DNA of 64,000 nt from Xylanimicrobium pachnodae JCM 13526 = NBRC 107786 (GTDB lineage Bacteria; Actinomycetota; Actinomycetes; Actinomycetales; Cellulomonadaceae): contig BCWJ01000001.1 of assembly GCA_001592145.1 (NCBI GenBank), forward strand, positions 186,001-250,000. Direction: 5' to 3'. Shown here piece by piece: positions 60,108 through 64,000 of this stretch (positions are counted from its first letter, which is position 1; each line of letters begins with the position of its first letter). Below the pieces are notes generated by a model. The model was given only the letters and a program-made list of their open reading frames with translations, was not told the DNA's origin and made no database searches. The position numbers and the translations under genes were made by a program.

Positions 60108-60190
60108 GGGCGGTGGTCTGGTCGTCGATGTGTGGTCCAGTCGTCGGCTCAAGCCGACGTTCAGACCACGAGCCGACGACCAGACCGCCC
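60108..60190. repeat. 83-base nested hairpin between the AAA gene and purC
   Basis: GGGCGGTGGTCTGGTCGTCG (60108-60127) pairs with 60174-60190 apart from a three-base bulge. Inside it, GTGGTC (60132-60137) pairs with GACCAC (60164-60169) and CGTCGGC (60142-60148) pairs with GCCGACG (60153-60159) over TCAA. It fills most of the 152-base gap. Confidence 0.75.
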
Positions 60191-60228
60191 GTTCCAGACC
60201 GCGCGTGCCGGGTGGGAGGATGGCGCCC

Positions 60229-61122
60229 ATGAGCGACGCCCTCGATCTGCCCGGCTGGCGGCACGTCTACTCCGGCAAGGTGCGCGACCTGTACGAACCC
60301 GACGGCACCCACCCGCTGGGCGACGTCGTGCTCGTGGTCGCGTCCGACCGGATCAGCGCGTACGACCACGTCCTCACGTCCGTCATCCCCGACAAGGGCG
60401 TGGTGCTCACGCAGCTCAGCCTGTGGTGGTTCGAGCAGCTCGCCGACGTCGTCCCGAACCACGTGGTCTCGACGGACGTGCCGGCCGCCGTCGCGGGCCG
60501 CGCGATGATCTGCCGGCGCCTGGACATGTACCCGGTCGAGTGCGTGGTGCGCGGCTACCTGACGGGTTCGGGGCTCGCGGAGTACCGCGCGTCGGGCGAG
60601 GTGACGGGCATCGCCCTGCCCGCCGGGCTGGTGGACGGCTCGCGCCTGCCGGAGCCGATCTTCACCCCGGCCACCAAGGCGGAGGTGGGCGAGCACGACG
60701 AGAACGTGCCGTTCGCCGCCGTCGTCGAGAAGCTGGGGGAGCAGGCGGCGACGACGCTGCGCGACCTGACCCTCGCGGTGTACGCGCGGGCCGAGGCGGT
60801 GGCCCGCGAGCGCGGCATCATCCTCGCGGACACCAAGCTGGAGTTCGGCGTCGACCCGGCCACCGGCGCCGTGGTGCTGGGCGACGAGGTGCTGACCCCC
60901 GACTCGTCGCGGTTCTGGCCGGCCGACGCCTGGGAGCCGGGCCGTGCGCAGCCCAGCTTCGACAAGCAGTTCGTGCGCGACTGGCTCACGTCCCCGGCGT
61001 CGGGCTGGGACCGCGCCGGGGACCAGGCGCCGCCCGCCCTGCCCGCCGCCGTGGTGGAGCGCACGCGCGCCCGCTACCTGGAGGCGTACGAACGCCTGAC
61101 GGGGGCACCGCTGGCGGTGTGA
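60229..61122 (+). CDS. purC: Phosphoribosylaminoimidazole-succinocarboxamide synthase (SAICAR synthetase)
   Basis: The 297-residue enzyme joins CAIR and aspartate with ATP. Motifs are VYSGKVRDLYEP near residue 12, VASDRISAYDHVLTSVIPDK near 40, YPVECVVRGYLTGSGLAEYR near 102 and LADTKLEFGVDPATGAVVLG near 200. The C-terminus has SFDKQFVRDWL. ATG 60229 follows GGGAGG; an in-frame ATG at 60220 is possible. The long palindrome at 60108-60190 lies upstream. Confidence 0.96.
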   Translation: MSDALDLPGWRHVYSGKVRDLYEPDGTHPLGDVVLVVASDRISAYDHVLTSVIPDKGVVLTQLSLWWFEQLADVVPNHVVSTDVPAAVAGRAMICRRLDMYPVECVVRGYLTGSGLAEYRASGEVTGIALPAGLVDGSRLPEPIFTPATKAEVGEHDENVPFAAVVEKLGEQAATTLRDLTLAVYARAEAVARERGIILADTKLEFGVDPATGAVVLGDEVLTPDSSRFWPADAWEPGRAQPSFDKQFVRDWLTSPASGWDRAGDQAPPALPAAVVERTRARYLEAYERLTGAPLAV

Positions 61123-61140
61123 ACCGGTGGTGGGTGGCGC

Positions 61141-61893
61141 CTACGCGTGGGCCCGCCGGTCGATGCGCACCGCGAGCGCGTACGCGAGCGCACCCAGGCC
61201 TACGAGCCACGCGAGCGCGACCCACAGGTCGTCGCCGGGTGCGCGGCCGTCGAGGAACAGTCGCATCGACTCGACCACCGACGTGATCGGCTGATGCTGG
61301 GCGAACCACCGCACCGGGCCGGGCATGGTGTCCGTGGGCACGAACGCGGAGGACAGGAACGGCAGGAAGATCAGCGGGTAGCTGAAGGCCGAGGCGCCCT
61401 CCATCGAGGACGCGGTGAGGCCGGGGATGACGGCCAGCCAGGTCAGGGTCAGCGTGAACAGCACCAGCACGCCCACGAACCCGAGCCACCCGCCGACGGA
61501 CGCGTGCGGGTGCAGGCCCATGGCGAACGCGGCGGCCACGATGATCACGGCCGTGACCAGGTTGGACACGAGCGACGTCAGCACGTGGGACCACAGCACC
61601 GCGGAGCGGGCGATCGGCATGGTGGCGAGGCGCGCGTTGATGCCCTTGGTGCGGTCGTTGTACAGGCGTAGCGCCGTGTAGGCGACGCCCGAGGCGACCG
61701 TGATGAGCAGGATGCCGGGCAGCAGGTAGTTGGTGTAGTTGGCGCCGCCGCTGCCCGCGATGGCCCCGCCGAACACGTATCGGAACAGCAGGAACAGGGC
61801 CAGCGGGGTGATGGCCACCGTGATGATGGTGTCGGGCGAGCGGGTGATCTGCTTCATGAGACGCCCGGTCAGGGCCGTGGTGTCGTGGAACAT
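61141..61893 (-). CDS. ABC-2 type exporter permease (DrrB-like)
   Basis: The 250-residue protein has six membrane helices of the ABC-2 type, for example SPDTIITVAITPLALFLLFR, LLPGILLITVASGVAYTALR and SYPLIFLPFLSSAFVPTDTM. The P-x-x-x-P region FVPTDTMPGPVRWFAQHQPI is the usual DrrB-like signature. It is partnered by the ATPase gene two bases upstream and ends the operon. It probably expels a drug or lipid-like compound. Confidence 0.88.
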   Translation of the reverse strand: MFHDTTALTGRLMKQITRSPDTIITVAITPLALFLLFRYVFGGAIAGSGGANYTNYLLPGILLITVASGVAYTALRLYNDRTKGINARLATMPIARSAVLWSHVLTSLVSNLVTAVIIVAAAFAMGLHPHASVGGWLGFVGVLVLFTLTLTWLAVIPGLTASSMEGASAFSYPLIFLPFLSSAFVPTDTMPGPVRWFAQHQPITSVVESMRLFLDGRAPGDDLWVALAWLVGLGALAYALAVRIDRRAHA

Positions 61894-61895
61894 GG

Positions 61896-62681
61896 TCAGG
61901 ACTCCCTGGTCTCGGAGCCGGTGATGGCGAGGAAGATCTCCTCGAGCGTCGGCTTCTTCTCGACGTACTCGACCGTCGTGGGCGGGAACAGTGCCGTGAG
62001 CTCGGCCAGCGTCCCGTTCGCGATGATGGTGCCGCCGTGCAGGATCGCGATGCGGTGCGCGAGCGCCTCGGCCTCGTCGAGGTACTGGGTGGTCAGCAGG
62101 ATCGTGGTGCCGGCGTCGGCGAGGTCCCGGATCGTGGCCCACACCTCGAGCCGACCCTGCGGGTCGAGCCCCGTGGTGGGTTCGTCGAGGACGACGACGG
62201 AGGGCGCGCCCACCAGGCTCATCGCGATGTCGAGGCGGCGCTTCATCCCGCCCGAGTAGGTGCCGGAACGCCGGTCGGCAGCCTCGGTCAGCCCGAACCG
62301 CTCCAGCAGTCCGGTGGCGACCCGCCGTGGCTCGGGCACGCGGCGCAGCCGGGCGACGAGCTCCAGGTTCTCGCGGCCCGTGAGGATCTCGTCGACGGCG
62401 GCGAACTGGCCGGTCAGGGAGATGGTGCGGCGCACGGCGGGCGCGTCCGCGGCGACGTCGTGCCCGGCTACGGTGGCCGTTCCGGCGTCTGGCCGCAGCA
62501 GCGTGGACAGGACGTTGATCGTGGTCGTCTTGCCGGCGCCGTTGGCGCCGAGCAGCGCGAAGATCTCGCCGCGCTGCACGGTGAGGTCGACGCCGCGCAG
62601 CACGACGTTGTCCCCGAAGGACTTGCGCAGGCCGGAGACGGTGATCGCGGGCGCCGTCGTGGAGGTCGTCGCGGGGGTCAT
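61896..62681 (-). CDS. ABC-2 type exporter ATPase (DrrA-like)
   Basis: The 261-residue ATPase has Walker A GANGAGKTTTINVLSTLLRP near residue 45, the Q-loop TGQFAAVDEILTGRENL, signature YSGGMKRRLDIAMSLV, Walker B SVVVLDEPTTGLDPQGR and the switch TTQYLDEAEALAHRI. The C-terminal extension PTLEEIFLAITG fits DrrA. It starts in an ATGA overlap with the DUF4097 gene and is two bases from the permease gene. Confidence 0.92.
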   Translation of the reverse strand: MTPATTSTTAPAITVSGLRKSFGDNVVLRGVDLTVQRGEIFALLGANGAGKTTTINVLSTLLRPDAGTATVAGHDVAADAPAVRRTISLTGQFAAVDEILTGRENLELVARLRRVPEPRRVATGLLERFGLTEAADRRSGTYSGGMKRRLDIAMSLVGAPSVVVLDEPTTGLDPQGRLEVWATIRDLADAGTTILLTTQYLDEAEALAHRIAILHGGTIIANGTLAELTALFPPTTVEYVEKKPTLEEIFLAITGSETRES

Positions 62682-63538
62682 GCTGCGGACTCCGGGCGGC
62701 GGATGACGATGTCGCCGTACGACGTCGTCGCGTGGATCTCGGCGGTGGGGCCGGTGTCGGCACCCGGGCCCTGGGTGGGGGTGAGCTCGTTGCGGACGTG
62801 CCCGGACGACGTCGCGGCGTCCACCCAGGCGGCGGTGCCCTCGGGCACGCCGACCTCGACCGAGCCGTAGGCCGTGCGCAGGGACGCGAGGCCCGAGGTC
62901 AGCGCGTCGACGCGGATCCCGCCGCTGCTCGTGCGGGCCTCGACCGTGCCCCGTGCCTGCCCGACGACGATCGCGCCGTGCGAACCCGCGACGCTCAGCG
63001 TGCCGTCCAGCGTGGTGACCGTGACCTCCCCGGCGGAGGACTTGACGGTCGCCTGGCCGATCACCTCGCGCAGCCGCACGGATCCGGCGCTCGCACGGAT
63101 GTCGGCCGTGCCGGTGACGCGCCCGACGACGACGCTGCCGGCGGAGACGTGCAGGTCCAGGCGGGCGGCCTGCTCGATCGACGCGTTGCCCGCAGGCAGC
63201 GTGGCGGTGACGGCGTCGAGCGGCCCGCGCGCGTACAGCGGACCGGCGGCGAGCCTGCCGCTCAGGGAGCTGCCCGTGGGCACCTCGACGGTGACGTCGA
63301 CGCTGCCCTTGGGCCCGATGACGAGCTTGCGCAGCGACGCGGGGCCGGCGACGGTCAGCACGTCTCCGGCGAGCTGGACGGCCACCTCCTGGGCGAGCCG
63401 GACGTCGCTCGCGCGGCCCGGGTGGGTGGGGGAGATCGTGACGACGGTGTCGTCGCGCTCGGAGGCGACGACCTGGACGGTGCCGGCGAGCTGGTCGAGG
63501 GCGATGGTGACCGGCCGGGGGGCGGGGAACGTGGGCAT
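62678..63538 (-). CDS. DUF4097-type beta-helix protein
   Basis: The 286-residue protein consists of repeating beta strands with Gly, Ser and Val turns, such as ASAGSVRLREVIGQATVKSS and TLDGTLSVAGSHGAIVVGQA, the DUF4097 adhesin-like pattern. CAGGAG six bases before ATG 63538 fixes the start. There is no signal peptide. Genes of this kind often sit beside ABC-2 exporters; the role is unknown. Its stop overlaps the ATPase start. Confidence 0.85.
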   Translation of the reverse strand: MPTFPAPRPVTIALDQLAGTVQVVASERDDTVVTISPTHPGRASDVRLAQEVAVQLAGDVLTVAGPASLRKLVIGPKGSVDVTVEVPTGSSLSGRLAAGPLYARGPLDAVTATLPAGNASIEQAARLDLHVSAGSVVVGRVTGTADIRASAGSVRLREVIGQATVKSSAGEVTVTTLDGTLSVAGSHGAIVVGQARGTVEARTSSGGIRVDALTSGLASLRTAYGSVEVGVPEGTAAWVDAATSSGHVRNELTPTQGPGADTGPTAEIHATTSYGDIVIRRPESAA

Positions 63539-63567
63539 GGTGACTCCTGAGGGACGGCGGTGCGCGG

Positions 63568-64000
63568 TCAGCGCACCCAGCCGGTGAGGTGGGTGCCGCC
63601 GGCGGCTCGTCGGCTGCGCGGGGGTGCGGCGGGGCTCGGGGCGAGCGCGGTGGCGACCGCGCGGACGAGCCACGTGTTGACCGAGACGCCTTCGGCGCTC
63701 GCCGCGGCCTCGACCTGGGCCTTGAGGTGGTCGGGCAGGCGCAGCGTGGTGCGGGTCGTGGCGGCGTCGTCGGCGTCGCGGGGCGGCGGTGCCGGGGCGT
63801 CCGGGGCAGCGGTGGGCGCGGTGAGGGTGGTCTCGGGCTGCGCGGTCTCGGGCAGGGTGACCACGAACTCGGGGTCGCCGCCGCGCAGGCGCACGTCGAC
63901 CGAGCCGGGGGCGAGGTCCGCGGAGATCTCACCGGCTGCGCCGGACAGCGCGTCGAGCAGCATCAGGCGCACGGCGGCGTCGAGCGGTGTGGCGAGGCGT
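63568..64000 (-). CDS. Ribbon-helix-helix (HicB-like) protein, 5' end outside the window
   Basis: The reading frame is open to the right edge, so the N-terminus is missing. Visible parts are a helix LDAAVRLMLLDALSGAAGEI, a short beta region SVDVRLRGGDPEFVV, a Pro/Ala-rich linker and a ribbon-helix-helix domain TTLRLPDHLKAQVEAAASAE followed by GVSVNTWLVRAVATAL. The basic tail ends TGWVR. It is the upstream partner of the DUF4097/ABC-2 operon, 29 bases before the next start, and may regulate it by binding DNA. Confidence 0.8.
   Translation of the reverse strand, partial: RLATPLDAAVRLMLLDALSGAAGEISADLAPGSVDVRLRGGDPEFVVTLPETAQPETTLTAPTAAPDAPAPPPRDADDAATTRTTLRLPDHLKAQVEAAASAEGVSVNTWLVRAVATALAPSPAAPPRSRRAAGGTHLTGWVR

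Noticed and set aside
1-64000. CRISPR arrays, insertion sequences, prophage, rRNA genes
   Set aside because: I looked for regularly spaced repeats, transposase or integrase motifs, phage structural genes and rRNA landmarks, and saw none.

Overview
The window is about 74% GC chromosomal DNA from a high-GC Gram-positive bacterium. The gene content and protein style suggest an actinobacterium of the Cellulomonadaceae/Promicromonosporaceae type (order Micrococcales). Supporting signs are an actinobacterial-length Dcd, an Mrp antiporter with fused A and B subunits, a class E sortase, an HspR-type (HAIR) operator in front of clpB, and many apparently leaderless genes whose start codon lies 6-7 bases after a TAnnnT or CAnnnT hexamer. 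The species assignment is inference.

Layout. 1-1251: start of PTS enzyme I (leaving the window) and a sugar phosphate isomerase/epimerase-like protein. 1393-7675: a regulator cluster with a repeat-containing hypothetical, two paralogous AraC-type regulators flanking a large LAL-type LuxR ATPase regulator, and a TetR regulator with its operator. 7742-12176: DinB-like protein, a non-coding stretch with a cluster of DnaA-box-like sequences, a pirin, a ClC channel and tRNA-Gly(CCC). 12346-20734: dcd, an unknown gene and the complete mrpA(B)CDEFG operon. 20759-24075: a HEPN/MNT toxin-antitoxin pair and the alkylation repair pair ogt plus Ada/AlkA fusion.

24314-37624 is the most unusual part. It holds two separate, related operons, each coding for one or two lipoproteins, a peptidoglycan-binding HlyD-like adaptor, an ABC ATPase and a MacB/FtsX-like permease. 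The first also encodes a small secreted peptide and has less extreme GC than its surroundings. Between the two lie an alpha/beta hydrolase and clpB.

37644-46512: small monooxygenase-like protein, exonuclease III, a complete peptide/nickel-type ABC importer with both ATPases fused, an SDR, CorA and pyrE. 46519-51405: HAD phosphatase, purT, a TrmH-type methyltransferase, sortase E and class II aldolase. 51493-54641: a partner-switching module (STAS, PAS-GAF-PP2C-HATPase, STAS). 54774-61122: purA, alcohol dehydrogenase, purD, an AAA ATPase and purC. 61141-64000: an ABC-2 exporter with a DUF4097 protein and an RHH/HicB-like protein that runs off the right edge.

The nucleotide genes (dcd, pyrE, purT, purA, purD, purC) are spread as single transcription units rather than one operon. 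Short palindromic repeats recur between and inside genes; several have become in-frame linkers, as in the Ada/AlkA fusion, exonuclease III and the fused ABC ATPase. No CRISPR array, insertion sequence, prophage or rRNA gene was seen.
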